A DNA stretch of 64,000 nt from Roseinatronobacter thiooxidans (GTDB taxonomy: Bacteria; Pseudomonadota; Alphaproteobacteria; Rhodobacterales; Rhodobacteraceae), in the NCBI RefSeq assembly GCF_001870675.1, contig NZ_MEHT01000015.1, positions 1-64,000 of the forward strand, written 5' to 3'. How positions within the stretch are numbered: the first letter of the stretch is position 1; the number at the start of each line of letters is the position of its first letter. Positions 16,915 through 25,719 of this stretch are shown here, piece after piece. A program made the translations under genes and the position numbers. The notes under the pieces are model-generated. The model searched no databases. It saw nothing but the letters and a program-made list of their open reading frames with translations, and was not told the origin of the DNA.

Positions 16915-17397
16915 ATGGCGCGGATGTTTCACAAGTTTCTAAAAAGCGAAACTGGCGCTGTCACTGTTGATTGGGTCGTCTTGTCTGCGGCCATTGTCGG
17001 CATGGGTGTGGCTTCGGTCGCGGCGGTGCAGACAGGAACGACATCACTTGGCGCGCAGGTTCAGTCCGTCTTGGAGACTGCAAGTATAACGGCGCTTGAG
17101 TTGCCGTATCGCTTACAGGGCCTGACCGCGGAACTGGCGGAAAATCGTGCAAATCTTTATGCAACCGCCAGCACCGAGCAAATCATCAACTGGCACGAGT
17201 CACGCGTCAATTACTTGATAACCGCGATCAGTCGCGGGCATCACACGCCAACAGGCGACTTTTCCAATCTCAGCACAGGCGAGACGCTGGATGTGCTGTA
17301 TCTGCACCGTCAGGAACTGATCGCGCGCGGCGCATACCCTGTGGACGGCGTTCCAAGTTTTCACGAGTTGCACCAACTCTACAGGGATGCGCTATAG
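16915..17397 (+). CDS. Flp/type IV pilin-like protein
   Basis: 160 residues. The N-terminus RMFHKFLKSETGAVTVDWVVLSAAIVGMGVASVAAV has the prepilin layout (basic leader, ETGAVTVDWVVL motif, one hydrophobic helix at about residues 14-38), as in the short Flp/TadE-like pilins frequent in Rhodobacteraceae. The C-terminal ~110 residues are polar, ending FHELHQLYRDAL, with no known domain I can name. AAAGG lies about 5 nt before the ATG. No pilus assembly genes are nearby, so it is an orphan. Confidence 0.6.
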   Translation: MARMFHKFLKSETGAVTVDWVVLSAAIVGMGVASVAAVQTGTTSLGAQVQSVLETASITALELPYRLQGLTAELAENRANLYATASTEQIINWHESRVNYLITAISRGHHTPTGDFSNLSTGETLDVLYLHRQELIARGAYPVDGVPSFHELHQLYRDAL

Positions 17398-17692
17398 CGC
17401 CGCTTGCCCGCGTTCATAGCGCCTGAAGCCGCTATCTGGCTGCCCTCAAGACAGCATGTATCAGAACAGGCGCCGCGTGCTGGGCCTGCTGGAAGCTGCA
17501 TTATGACGATTCTTCGGCTATGGCTGGCCTGCGAAATGCGCCAGAACCTGCCTTACCCTCTCATCACGCACAAAAAATATGCATCCGTGCACAACATGGC
17601 GTATTTTATAGGCATTTATAAACCCATCCGACAGTCAGCTGAACTTCTTAAAATTTCCTTTGACTGACACAAAAAAATTGCGCTGAATTCAG
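17398..17692. other. Leader region of the oligopeptide-type ABC operon
   Basis: About 300 bp without a supported gene. It carries an AT-rich stretch (17565-17690) with likely promoter elements before the operator at 17693. A short ORF at 17404-17667 is not credible. Confidence 0.35.
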
Positions 17693-17704
17693 ATTGTCAA
17701 CAAT
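17693..17704. promoter_or_regulatory. GntR-type operator candidate, copy 1
   Basis: ATTGTCAACAAT, a palindrome with ATTGT/ACAAT arms, 63 bp ahead of the ABC operon start. The identical 12-mer occurs at 24140-24151 beside the GntR-type regulator gene. FCD-type GntR proteins commonly bind such TTGT..ACAA palindromes (family knowledge). Confidence 0.65.
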
Positions 17705-17767
17705 ACTGTTGCCAAGTTCGCCGAGGGTCTTCGATGGTCATCGGCAGGTCCATAAGGGGAAAAGTAA

Positions 17768-19396
17768 ATGGCGCTTACAAAAACCAATCTAATTTCAGCC
17801 CTACTGGCAAGCTCTGTGCTTACACTGGCGGGGGGCGCAGTGGCGCAAGACAAGATTTTGCGCATTGGCATGACGGCTGCTGATATACCGCGCACTTTGG
17901 GTCAGCCCGATCAGGGCTTTGAGGGGAACCGCTTCACCGGCATGACCATCTATGACAGCCTGTCTGCATGGGATCTGAGCAAGGAAGATGAAGCATCGGT
18001 CGTGATTCCATCGCTGGCAACCAGCTGGGCTGTCGATGCCGCAGATACCACAAAATGGGTCTTCACCCTGCGCGACGATGTCACCTTTCACGATGGCAGC
18101 CCTTTCAATGCCGAAGCCGTGGTCTGGAACGTGCAAAAGGTTCTCGATGAATCTGCACCGCATTTTGACCCAAGCCAGGTTGGTGTGACCGCCTCGCGCA
18201 TGCCAACACTGCGGTCCGCGCGCGCCATTGATGAGTTCACAGTCGAGCTGACGACATCTGAACCCGACAGTTTCCTGCCCATCAACCTGACCAACCTGTT
18301 CATGGCCTCGCCTGCGCATTGGCAGGCCAAGTTTGAAGAAACAGGCGATGCCGAATCCGCATGGGCCGCATTCGCCGCCGACCCGTCCGGTTCCGGCCCG
18401 TTCCGCGTCACGGCCTTTGCCCCGCGCGAGCGGCTGGAACTGGCGCCCAACACAAACTACTGGAACCCAGAGCGCACCCCGAAACTGGATGGCGTTGTGC
18501 TGGTGCCGCTGCCCGAAGCCAATGCACGCACCGCAGCCTTGCTGTCAGGGCAGGTCGACTGGATCGAAGCCCCCGCACCTGACGCGATCCCGCAGATCGA
18601 ATCGCGCGGCTTCACAATCTATGCCAACCCGCAGCCACATGTCTGGCCATGGCAGCTGTCTTTTGCCGACGATTCGCCTTGGCTGGACAAGCGCGTGCGC
18701 CATGCCGCGAACCTGTGCTTTGACCGCGAAGAACTGTCGATCCTGCTGGGGGGCTTCATGGGCATTCCCAAAGGCACAGTCGACCCGACCCATCCTTGGT
18801 GGGGTAACCCGTCCTTTGACATCCGCTATGATCTGGACGAGGCGCAGCGCCTGATGTCCGAAGCGGGCTTCTCGGCGGACAACCGGCTGACAGTGAAGGT
18901 GCAGACATCAGCCTCTGGTTCTGGCCAGATGCAGCCGATCCCGATGAACGAATATCTGCAACAGTCGCTGCGCAATTGCTACTTCGATGTGGAACTGGAC
19001 GTGATCGAATGGAACACAGTGTTCACCAACTGGCGGCGCGGGGCCAAGGACGAGTCCGCCAATGGCGCGCATGCGATCAATGTGTCCTTTGCGACGATGG
19101 ACCCATTCTTTGCCATGGTGCGCTTCACCTCGACAGGGGCCTTCCCGCCTGTGTCCAACAACTGGGGCCATTTCGGCAATGACGAATTTGATGCCCTGAT
19201 CGCAGAGGCCCGCACCACTTTCGAGGATGACGCCCGCGACGCGGCGCTGGCCCGTCTGCATGCGCGCATTGTCGAAGAAGCGCCATTTGTCTGGGTGGCG
19301 CATGATGCAGGCCCACGCGCCATGTCCTCTCGTGTGACCGGCGTTGTGCAGCCCAAAAGCTGGTTCATCGATATTGCACCGATGGATATGAACTGA
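17768..19396 (+). CDS. Peptide/opine-type ABC substrate-binding protein (family 5)
   Basis: 542 residues, signal peptide ending near GGAVAQ, then the SBP family 5 pattern: YDSLSAWDLSKED, PSLATSWAVDADTTKWVFTLRDDVTFHDGSPFNAEAVVWN in parts, PSGSGPFRVTAFAPRERLELAPNTNYW and a C-terminal HARIVEEAPFVWVAHD. Such proteins bind peptides, opines, nickel chelates or glycosides. AAGGGGAAAAG precedes the ATG. It is the first gene of a five-gene importer operon under the shared operator. Confidence 0.92.
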   Translation: MALTKTNLISALLASSVLTLAGGAVAQDKILRIGMTAADIPRTLGQPDQGFEGNRFTGMTIYDSLSAWDLSKEDEASVVIPSLATSWAVDAADTTKWVFTLRDDVTFHDGSPFNAEAVVWNVQKVLDESAPHFDPSQVGVTASRMPTLRSARAIDEFTVELTTSEPDSFLPINLTNLFMASPAHWQAKFEETGDAESAWAAFAADPSGSGPFRVTAFAPRERLELAPNTNYWNPERTPKLDGVVLVPLPEANARTAALLSGQVDWIEAPAPDAIPQIESRGFTIYANPQPHVWPWQLSFADDSPWLDKRVRHAANLCFDREELSILLGGFMGIPKGTVDPTHPWWGNPSFDIRYDLDEAQRLMSEAGFSADNRLTVKVQTSASGSGQMQPIPMNEYLQQSLRNCYFDVELDVIEWNTVFTNWRRGAKDESANGAHAINVSFATMDPFFAMVRFTSTGAFPPVSNNWGHFGNDEFDALIAEARTTFEDDARDAALARLHARIVEEAPFVWVAHDAGPRAMSSRVTGVVQPKSWFIDIAPMDMN

Positions 19397-19464
19397 TCAC
19401 TGCGGCGGCCCCGGACTTGATCCGGGGCCTCCTGCTTCCTCGCCCTGCCGAAAGGACCGCCCCC

Positions 19465-20415
19465 ATGCTTGGCTACAGCCTGCGACGGATCATCTACACC
19501 GCACCCGTTCTGTTCGGCGTGTCGGTGGTGTGTTTCGCCCTTGTCCATATCTCTCCCGGTGATCCGCTGATCTCGATCCTGCCTGCCGATGCCTCGGTCG
19601 AATTGCAGGACCGCTTGCGCGTTCTATACGGGTTTGACCGCAGCTATCCCGAACAGTTCATCCTGTGGCTGGGTCGGGCGTTGCAAGGCGATCTGGGCAC
19701 CTCGATTGCAACCGGGCGGCCTGTGACAACCGAAGTGATGCGCGCAGTGGGCAACACTTTGATGCTGGCCTCTGTGGCCACAGTCATCGGCTTTGTTCTG
19801 GGTTGTTTCTTCGGCTTCGTTGCGGGCTATTTCAGCAACTCGCCACTGGACAAGGCCGCATCGGCAGCGGCGGTGTTCGGCGTATCGGTCCCGCATTACT
19901 GGCTGGGCATGGTGCTGGTGATCATCTTCTCGGCGCAGCTGGGCTGGCTGCCTGCCGCAGGCGCAGGGCCGGGCGGGTCCAGCCAGTGGAAATTCGATCT
20001 TGAGCATCTCAGCTATATGGTGCTGCCCGCAATCACCATGAGCGTGATCCCAATGGGCATCATCGCGCGCACAGTGCGCGCGTTGGTTGCGGAAATTCTG
20101 GCGCAGGAATTCGTCATCGGGCTGCGCGCGCGCGGCCTGTCGGAATTCGGCGTGTTCATGCATGTGGTCAAGAATGCCGCGCCAACGGCGCTGGCCGTCA
20201 TGGGCGTGCAACTGGGGTATCTGCTGGGCGGGTCGATCCTGATCGAAACGGTCTTTAGCTGGCCGGGCACAGGCATGTTGCTGAATTCGGCCATTTTCCA
20301 GCGTGATCTGCCGCTGTTGCAAGGCACAATCCTTGTGCTGGCATTGTTCTTTGTGGTGCTGAATCTGGTTGTCGATATCATGCAAAGCGCGCTTGACCCG
20401 CGCATCAAGAGGTAA
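19465..20415 (+). CDS. Oligopeptide-type ABC permease (DppB-like)
   Basis: 316 residues, typical DppB layout: RRIIYTAPVLFGVSVVCF N-terminal helix, HISPGDPLISIL, then the EAA loop YVIGLRARGLSEFGVFMHVVKNA (written with FVIGL in the gene) and C-terminal FSWPGTGMLLNSAIFQRDLPLLQG. I choose the ATG at 19465 because AAAGGA lies 9 nt upstream and family members begin here; a longer frame to 19417 has no support. Confidence 0.93.
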   Translation: MLGYSLRRIIYTAPVLFGVSVVCFALVHISPGDPLISILPADASVELQDRLRVLYGFDRSYPEQFILWLGRALQGDLGTSIATGRPVTTEVMRAVGNTLMLASVATVIGFVLGCFFGFVAGYFSNSPLDKAASAAAVFGVSVPHYWLGMVLVIIFSAQLGWLPAAGAGPGGSSQWKFDLEHLSYMVLPAITMSVIPMGIIARTVRALVAEILAQEFVIGLRARGLSEFGVFMHVVKNAAPTALAVMGVQLGYLLGGSILIETVFSWPGTGMLLNSAIFQRDLPLLQGTILVLALFFVVLNLVVDIMQSALDPRIKR

Positions 20416-20420
20416 CCCAA

Positions 20421-21305
20421 ATGGCTGATGCAACCTTGAACACGCCAGTCATTCCCGCCGTGCGCAGCGCCGGATACTGGCAGAATGTCGGCGCGCGGCT
20501 GGTGCGGGACAAAACCGCGATGGCCGCCGCCTCTGTATTGCTGCTGCTGCTTCTGGCCGCGATTTTCGCGCCGCTGGTGGCCCCGATGGACCCGCTGGAA
20601 GGGCGCCTGATCAACCGGCTGAAACCCATCGGCACCGAGGGCCATTTGCTGGGCACGGATGAACTGGGCCGCGACATGCTCTCGCGGCTGATCTGGGGCG
20701 GGCGGCTGTCGCTGCTGATGGGGGTAACGCCGGTTGTGCTGGCCTTCATAATCGGTTCGGCCATCGGGATTATCGCAGGCTATGCGGGTGGCTGGACCAA
20801 CACGCTGATCATGCGCACGGTCGATGTGTTCTATGCTTTCCCGTCCGTGCTTCTGGCGGTTGCGCTCTCGGGCGCGCTGGGGGCAGGTTTGGGCAATGCG
20901 CTGTTGTCGCTGACGGTTGTGTTCATCCCGCCCATCGCGCGGGTGGCGGAATCGGTCACCACACGGCTGCGCAGTTCGGACTTTATCGAGGCCGCGCGGG
21001 CGTCCGGCGCGGGGGCTTTCACCATCGTGCGTGTGCATGTGTTGGGCAATGTGCTGGGGCCGATCTTTGTCTATGCCACATCCCTGATCGCGGTCAGTAT
21101 GATTCTGGCCTCTGGCCTGTCGTTTCTGGGCCTTGGCGTGCGCCCGCCCAACCCCGAATGGGGGCTGATGCTGAACACCCTGCGCACAGCGATCTATGTG
21201 CAGCCATGGGTTGCGGCCCTGCCCGGTGCGATGATCTTTCTGGTCTCGATTTCCTTTAACCTGCTGTCGGACGGGCTGCGCTCGGCCATGGAGGTGCGCC
21301 AATGA
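20421..21305 (+). CDS. Oligopeptide-type ABC permease (DppC-like)
   Basis: 294 residues with DppC landmarks: MDPLEGRLINRLKPIG, EGHLLGTDELGRDMLSRLIWGGRLSL in parts, FYAFPSVLLAVALSG, EAARASGAGAFTIVRVHVLGN and FLGLGVRPPNPEWGLML. The stop overlaps the next gene by 4 bp (ATGA). Partner of the DppB-like permease. Confidence 0.94.
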   Translation: MADATLNTPVIPAVRSAGYWQNVGARLVRDKTAMAAASVLLLLLLAAIFAPLVAPMDPLEGRLINRLKPIGTEGHLLGTDELGRDMLSRLIWGGRLSLLMGVTPVVLAFIIGSAIGIIAGYAGGWTNTLIMRTVDVFYAFPSVLLAVALSGALGAGLGNALLSLTVVFIPPIARVAESVTTRLRSSDFIEAARASGAGAFTIVRVHVLGNVLGPIFVYATSLIAVSMILASGLSFLGLGVRPPNPEWGLMLNTLRTAIYVQPWVAALPGAMIFLVSISFNLLSDGLRSAMEVRQ

Positions 21306-22318
21306 GCACAGCAAATGCAATCCTGACAGTGCGTGGCCTGCGTAAGTATTTCCCCATCAAGGGCGGCATTCTTGGCCGCACAGTCAAGAATGTCCACGCC
21401 GTCGATGGCGTTGATCTGGAAGTATTCGCGGGCGAAACGCTGGGTGTGGTGGGCGAATCCGGTTGCGGCAAATCCACCACGGCGCGGCTGCTGATGCATC
21501 TGATCGACCCTGACGCCGGCGCGCTGTATTTCGACGGCAAGCTTGTGGGCAGCCCCGAACTGCCGCTGAAGGAATACCGTAGGCAGGTGCAGATGGTGTT
21601 TCAGGACAGCTACTCCTCGCTGAATCCGCGCCTGACGATTGAAGACAACATCGCCTTTGGTGCCAAAGTCCACGGCACCCCCGCACGCGAAGCGTTGGAG
21701 CGCACCCATGACCTGCTGAACCGCGTGGGGCTGGAGCCTGCACGCTTCGCGGGCCGCTATCCGCATGAATTGTCGGGCGGTCAGCGCCAGCGGGTGAATA
21801 TTGCCCGCGCACTGGCCTTGCGGCCCAAGGTTATCATTCTGGACGAAGCCGTGTCGGCGCTGGACAAATCCGTGGAAGCGCAGGTGCTGAACCTGCTGGC
21901 CGATCTGAAGGCGGAATTTGGTCTGACCTATGTGTTCATCAGCCATGACCTGAATGTGGTGCGCTTCGTATCCGACAGGGTGATGGTCATGTATCTGGGC
22001 AAGGTTGCCGAAATCGGCGATTCAGAGGCGCTTTATTCCACACCCCTGCACCCGTATTCGCGCGCGCTTCTGTCATCCATGCCCTCGATGGACCCTGACA
22101 ACCGCACGATGGAACCTGCGCTGACAGGCGATCCGCCCAACCCGATTGACCCGCCATCGGGGTGTCGGTTCCATACGCGCTGTCCGGTCGCGGGGTCTGT
22201 CTGCGCGCAACGCGAACCAGCCCTGACCCAGCGTGCGCACAAACACCTTGTGGCCTGCCATGCGCATGACCCGGAGTCGGGCTACATCACCCCCATCACC
22301 AAAGAGGCCGCAGAATGA
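21302..22318 (+). CDS. Oligopeptide-type ABC ATPase (DppF/OppF-like)
   Basis: 338 residues: Walker A GESGCGKST, Q-loop VFQDSYSSLNPR, signature LSGGQRQRV, Walker B VIILDEAVSALD, switch VFISHD, and the C-terminal Cys-rich oligopeptide/dipeptide tail CRFHTRCPVAGSVCAQREPA. The Walker B ends DEAVSALD rather than DEPTSALD, a common variant. Both ends overlap neighbours by 4 bp. Confidence 0.94.
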   Translation: MSTANAILTVRGLRKYFPIKGGILGRTVKNVHAVDGVDLEVFAGETLGVVGESGCGKSTTARLLMHLIDPDAGALYFDGKLVGSPELPLKEYRRQVQMVFQDSYSSLNPRLTIEDNIAFGAKVHGTPAREALERTHDLLNRVGLEPARFAGRYPHELSGGQRQRVNIARALALRPKVIILDEAVSALDKSVEAQVLNLLADLKAEFGLTYVFISHDLNVVRFVSDRVMVMYLGKVAEIGDSEALYSTPLHPYSRALLSSMPSMDPDNRTMEPALTGDPPNPIDPPSGCRFHTRCPVAGSVCAQREPALTQRAHKHLVACHAHDPESGYITPITKEAAE

Positions 22319-23307
22319 CCGCGCCATTCCTGTCGATCCGCAATCTTGGCGTCACCTTCACAGGGGGCACGCGCCCTGTGCGCGCTGTCAACGATGTCTC
22401 GCTTGATATAGCCGAAGGCGAAGCCGTGGCCCTGATTGGCGAATCCGGTTCGGGCAAATCCGTGACAATGCGCGCGGTCATGCGCCTGAACCCCGAGAAA
22501 CGCTCGAAACTCGACGGGCAGATTCTGGTCGGCGGGCGCGATGTCATGGGCATGAACGCGCGCCAGCTATCCGCCTTTCGCGGGGGCGAGGCTGCGATGA
22601 TCTTTCAAGAGCCACTCTTGGCGCTGGACCCTGTCTATACACTGGGCGACCAGATCGTGGAATCGATCCGCCGCCACGAGACGATCAGCCGCGAAGACGC
22701 CCGCGCCCGCGCGCTGGACCTGTTTGATCGGGTGCGCATCCCTTCGGCGAAATCGCGGCTGGACAATTACCCGCATGAGATGTCGGGCGGGATGCGCCAA
22801 CGCGCGATGATTGCGCTGGCACTGGCCTGCCGCCCGAAACTACTGCTGGCGGATGAACCCACCACCGCGCTGGATGCGACCGTGCAGATACAGGTTTTGT
22901 TGCTGCTGCGCGAATTGCAGCGCGATCTGGGCCTGTCTATTCTGTTCGTCACCCATGACATCGGCGCCGCGATCGAGGTCGCGGACAGGATTGCCGTGAT
23001 GTATGCAGGCCAGATTGTCGAGCAGGCCAGCGCCCGCGACCTGATCCGCAGCCCCCGCCACCCCTATACGCTGGGTCTGCTGAAAAGCCGCGCGCATGAT
23101 GCGATGGTCAAGGGCGTGAAGCTTGATGCCATTCCCGGCGCGCCGCCCGATCTGGCCAATCTGCCAGCGGGCTGCCCTTTCGCGCCGCGCTGTACGCTGG
23201 CGGATGCAGGGTGCCGCAATCAGCCGATTGCCATTCAAGACATTGCGCCGGGGCATCTGGCACGCTGTCGGCGGCTGGACAAGACGGCGTTGCAGAATGC
23301 AGGATAG
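22315..23307 (+). CDS. Oligopeptide-type ABC ATPase (DppD/OppD-like)
   Basis: 330 residues: Walker A GESGSGKSV, Q-loop IFQEPLLALDPV, signature MSGGMRQRA, Walker B LLLADEPTTALDATVQ, switch FVTHDIGAA, tail FAPRCTLADAGCRNQP. Second ATPase of the same importer; last gene of the operon. Confidence 0.94.
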   Translation: MTAPFLSIRNLGVTFTGGTRPVRAVNDVSLDIAEGEAVALIGESGSGKSVTMRAVMRLNPEKRSKLDGQILVGGRDVMGMNARQLSAFRGGEAAMIFQEPLLALDPVYTLGDQIVESIRRHETISREDARARALDLFDRVRIPSAKSRLDNYPHEMSGGMRQRAMIALALACRPKLLLADEPTTALDATVQIQVLLLLRELQRDLGLSILFVTHDIGAAIEVADRIAVMYAGQIVEQASARDLIRSPRHPYTLGLLKSRAHDAMVKGVKLDAIPGAPPDLANLPAGCPFAPRCTLADAGCRNQPIAIQDIAPGHLARCRRLDKTALQNAG

Positions 23308-23326
23308 GGCACTGTGCCCTGCCCGC

Positions 23327-24073
23327 TTATCCGGCGGGGCGGCGCAGTTGCGCAACCGGCGTCAGGTCATGCGACTTGTCGCGCGGCCACGCATAAGCGC
23401 CGGTTTTCGCAGTCTGGTAGCCGCCGCCTGCCAGCGCACCGGCCAGCCGCACCGCCGCATGCACCCCGTCTATGACCGCAATGCCTGTCTCCTCGCTCAG
23501 GCGCGCGCACATCTCGGACATGCCCGCACAGCCCAGAATAACGGCTTCCGCCCCGTCTTGCGTCTTGGCGGCCAGAATTTCCTGCCGCAACAGGTGATGG
23601 GCATGCGCGGGGTCTGCCTCCAGCGCCAGAACCGGCAGGTCCACCGCGCGCACGCGGCGCAAGCAATGACCCGCGCCATAATTGCGCGCCAGATCCTCGA
23701 TTATGGGAATGGCGCGCGGCAGGGTTGTGACCACGGAAAACCGGCTGGCAATCAGGCTGGCCACCTGCATGGCCGCTTGCGCAATCCCGATCACGGGACC
23801 GGCCACCACCTCGCGCGCGGCCCCAATGCCGGGGTCGTCAAAACAGGCAATGACATGGGCCTGCGCGCCCTCGGCTTCGGCGCGGCGCAAGGCGTCAAGC
23901 ATGGCCGGAACGGCCAAAGCTTCGTCATGGTGCCCTTCAATGCTGGGCGGAACCGGCGGCTGCGCCCCTTGCGTGCGAATGTGCCAGCCTGCACTGGCCG
24001 CCGCCTGTGCGGTATGCGCGATCAGCGCTGTCATCTCGGCGCTGGAATTGGGATTATAGACAAAGATTTGCAC
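23327..24073 (-). CDS. Asp/Glu/hydantoin racemase-family protein with both cysteines
   Basis: 248 residues: N-terminal IFVYNPNSSAEMT, first catalytic Cys in VIACFDDPG (about residue 80), VIGIAQAAMQVASL, second Cys in VILGCAGMSE (about residue 191) and IAVIDGVHAAVRLAG. The Cys pair agrees with hydantoin/allantoin/Glu racemases. It is convergent with the importer operon (19-bp gap with a small hairpin AGGGCA-ctg-TGCCCT) and divergent from the GntR-type gene. The set suggests uptake and racemization of a chiral amide or amino-acid derivative. The substrate is not known. Confidence 0.85.
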   Translation of the reverse strand: MQIFVYNPNSSAEMTALIAHTAQAAASAGWHIRTQGAQPPVPPSIEGHHDEALAVPAMLDALRRAEAEGAQAHVIACFDDPGIGAAREVVAGPVIGIAQAAMQVASLIASRFSVVTTLPRAIPIIEDLARNYGAGHCLRRVRAVDLPVLALEADPAHAHHLLRQEILAAKTQDGAEAVILGCAGMSEMCARLSEETGIAVIDGVHAAVRLAGALAGGGYQTAKTGAYAWPRDKSHDLTPVAQLRRPAG

Positions 24074-24128
24074 GTCACGCCTCCGGCAGCCGGTTATGTT
24101 GGGGCATCATGCCCATCTTTGGGCTATT

Positions 24129-24151
24129 TTGTCAATTTTATTGTCAACAAT
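24129..24151. promoter_or_regulatory. GntR-type operator candidate, copy 2, in divergent gap
   Basis: ATTGTCAACAAT at 24140-24151 is identical to the copy before the ABC operon. A half site TTGTCAAT lies 12 bp to the left (24129-24136). The gap separates the racemase-like gene (minus) from the GntR-type gene (plus), so one site can serve both, including autoregulation. Confidence 0.65.
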
Positions 24152-24233
24152 GCAGACCGCAGACCCCATTAGAATCAGTTTTGTCTTTTCTGGATAAAAA
24201 CAGTATGTCAGCGCAGATAATAAGGAAAAACAG

Positions 24234-24932
24234 ATGCCCTGGCTCTCGCATGCGACACATAACGAAGTTGTAAACCAGATTTGCGACAGGATCTGGCTGG
24301 CTGTCGTCCAGCGTTCGTTGCGGCCGGGCGCGCGGCTGAAAGAAGAGGATCTGGCCGAAATCTTCGGGGCGACCCGTGCGCGCGTGCGGCAAGCACTTTC
24401 AATTCTGGAACAGGATGGGCTGGTCTCGCTTGTGCCCAATCGGGGGGCCTGTATCGCAGAACCGGACATCGGCGAGGCGCAAGATGCTTTCTCCGCGCGC
24501 CTGTGCATCGAGCAAAGACTGGTCACGCGGCTGTGCAGAATGGCGACACAAGACCATATTGCCACCTTGCGCGCCCATGTCGCCTCCGAGCGCGCAGCCC
24601 ATGACCGGCAGGACAGCGAGGCGATGATCCGGCTGTCGGGCGAGTTTCACTTGCTGATCGCCAAACTGACCGGCGCCGATCTGTTGATGAAAATCTTGCG
24701 TACCCTGACAATCCGGACATCCCTGATTACGGCCATGTATCAACCCCAATCCACCCAATCCTGCGGGCCGGACGAACATGCCCGTATTCTCGACGCGATC
24801 GAGGCGCGTGACGAAGGGCGCGCGCGCGCTGAAATGGCGCATCATATGCAGCATTTGGAAACCGATTTGCATCTGGATGAAGGCACGATTCCCGTTTCGC
24901 AATTGCATGCCGCATTGAAGCCCAACCCATAG
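24234..24932 (+). CDS. GntR family regulator, FCD type
   Basis: 232 residues: winged HTH with LRPGARLKEEDLAEIFGATRARVRQALSILEQDGLVSLVPNRGACIA (about residues 27-72, quoted in part: LAEIFGATRARVRQAL), then an all-helical FCD domain including EFHLLIAKLTGADLLMKIL and DEHARILDAIEARDEGRARAEMAHHM, where His residues usually bind a metal and an organic acid ligand. AAGGA lies before the ATG. It very likely controls the ABC operon and racemase-like gene through the shared 12-mer. Confidence 0.9.
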   Translation: MPWLSHATHNEVVNQICDRIWLAVVQRSLRPGARLKEEDLAEIFGATRARVRQALSILEQDGLVSLVPNRGACIAEPDIGEAQDAFSARLCIEQRLVTRLCRMATQDHIATLRAHVASERAAHDRQDSEAMIRLSGEFHLLIAKLTGADLLMKILRTLTIRTSLITAMYQPQSTQSCGPDEHARILDAIEARDEGRARAEMAHHMQHLETDLHLDEGTIPVSQLHAALKPNP

Positions 24933-24966
24933 GGCAACGGGGCCAGGACTGCTGCCTTGGCGCGGA

Positions 24967-25719
24967 TCAGTCGAAGCGTTGCAAAAGATAGATATCCATG
25001 ATCCAGCCATGGGCGGCGCGCAGCCGTGCCCGCGTCTCGACAATCTCGGCCGCGACATCGCCCAGCGCGCCCGCGATCAAGACCTCCTCGGCCATGCCCA
25101 CATAGGCCCCCCACCAGATATGCAGGCCATCAGGCTTCAGCACCTCGAACGCCCCGCCGGAATCGAGCATTACCGCAAGGGTCTGCACCCCGTCCGGCCA
25201 ACCCCCGTCGCGCAGTCGCCGGCCTGTGGTGATGGTCACAGGGGCACCCAGACGGTTCAGCGGAATGGCATGGGCCGCTGTCAGAACCTGCAAACTGGTA
25301 ATTCCGGGCACGACATGGGTGCGCAGCGGCAGGCCCGCCGCGCCCAGCCGTTCTGCGATGCGCAGGCTGCTGTCATATAGCGACGGGTCGCCCCAGACCA
25401 TCAGCGCCACATGCCCGCCCTGCGGCATATGCGCGTCAACCGCCGCGCACCAGCATTGTGCAATCGCATCATGCCACTCGGCCACCGCCCCCAGATAGGG
25501 CCGGTCCGACGCACGGCGCGGCAAATCGAATTCCACCACGCGCACCGGCCGTTCCAGCACCGCATCGCAAATCTGGCGGCGCAGATCGGCCAGATCGGCC
25601 TTCTCTGTCCCCTTTCGCGGCAGCAAGATCAGATCCGCGCCATTCAGCGCCCTGATGGCCGCCCGCGTCAGATGGTCGGGATTGCCGGTGCCAATACCCA
25701 CAAGATGCAGATCAATCAT
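24967..25719 (-). CDS. cobF: Precorrin-6A synthase (deacetylating), CobF
   Basis: 250 residues of the SAM-dependent tetrapyrrole methylase fold: N-terminal LHLVGIGTGNPDHLTRAAIRAL, LPRKGTEKADLADLRRQI and MVWGDPSLYDSSLRI (glycine-rich SAM site). CobF methylates C1 of precorrin-5 with loss of acetate in the aerobic B12 route. Its ATG overlaps the cobA stop by 4 bp. It closes the minus-strand cobL-E-M-B-A-F run. Confidence 0.9.
   Translation of the reverse strand: MIDLHLVGIGTGNPDHLTRAAIRALNGADLILLPRKGTEKADLADLRRQICDAVLERPVRVVEFDLPRRASDRPYLGAVAEWHDAIAQCWCAAVDAHMPQGGHVALMVWGDPSLYDSSLRIAERLGAAGLPLRTHVVPGITSLQVLTAAHAIPLNRLGAPVTITTGRRLRDGGWPDGVQTLAVMLDSGGAFEVLKPDGLHIWWGAYVGMAEEVLIAGALGDVAAEIVETRARLRAAHGWIMDIYLLQRFD

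Noticed and set aside
17404-17667. 87-codon plus ORF between the pilin-like gene and the ABC operon
   Set aside because: No ribosome-binding site, no domain, and the region carries promoter-like AT-rich DNA.
23306-23320. AGGGCA-ctg-TGCCCT hairpin between converging genes
   Set aside because: Short stem, no T-run; not strong enough to list as a terminator by itself.
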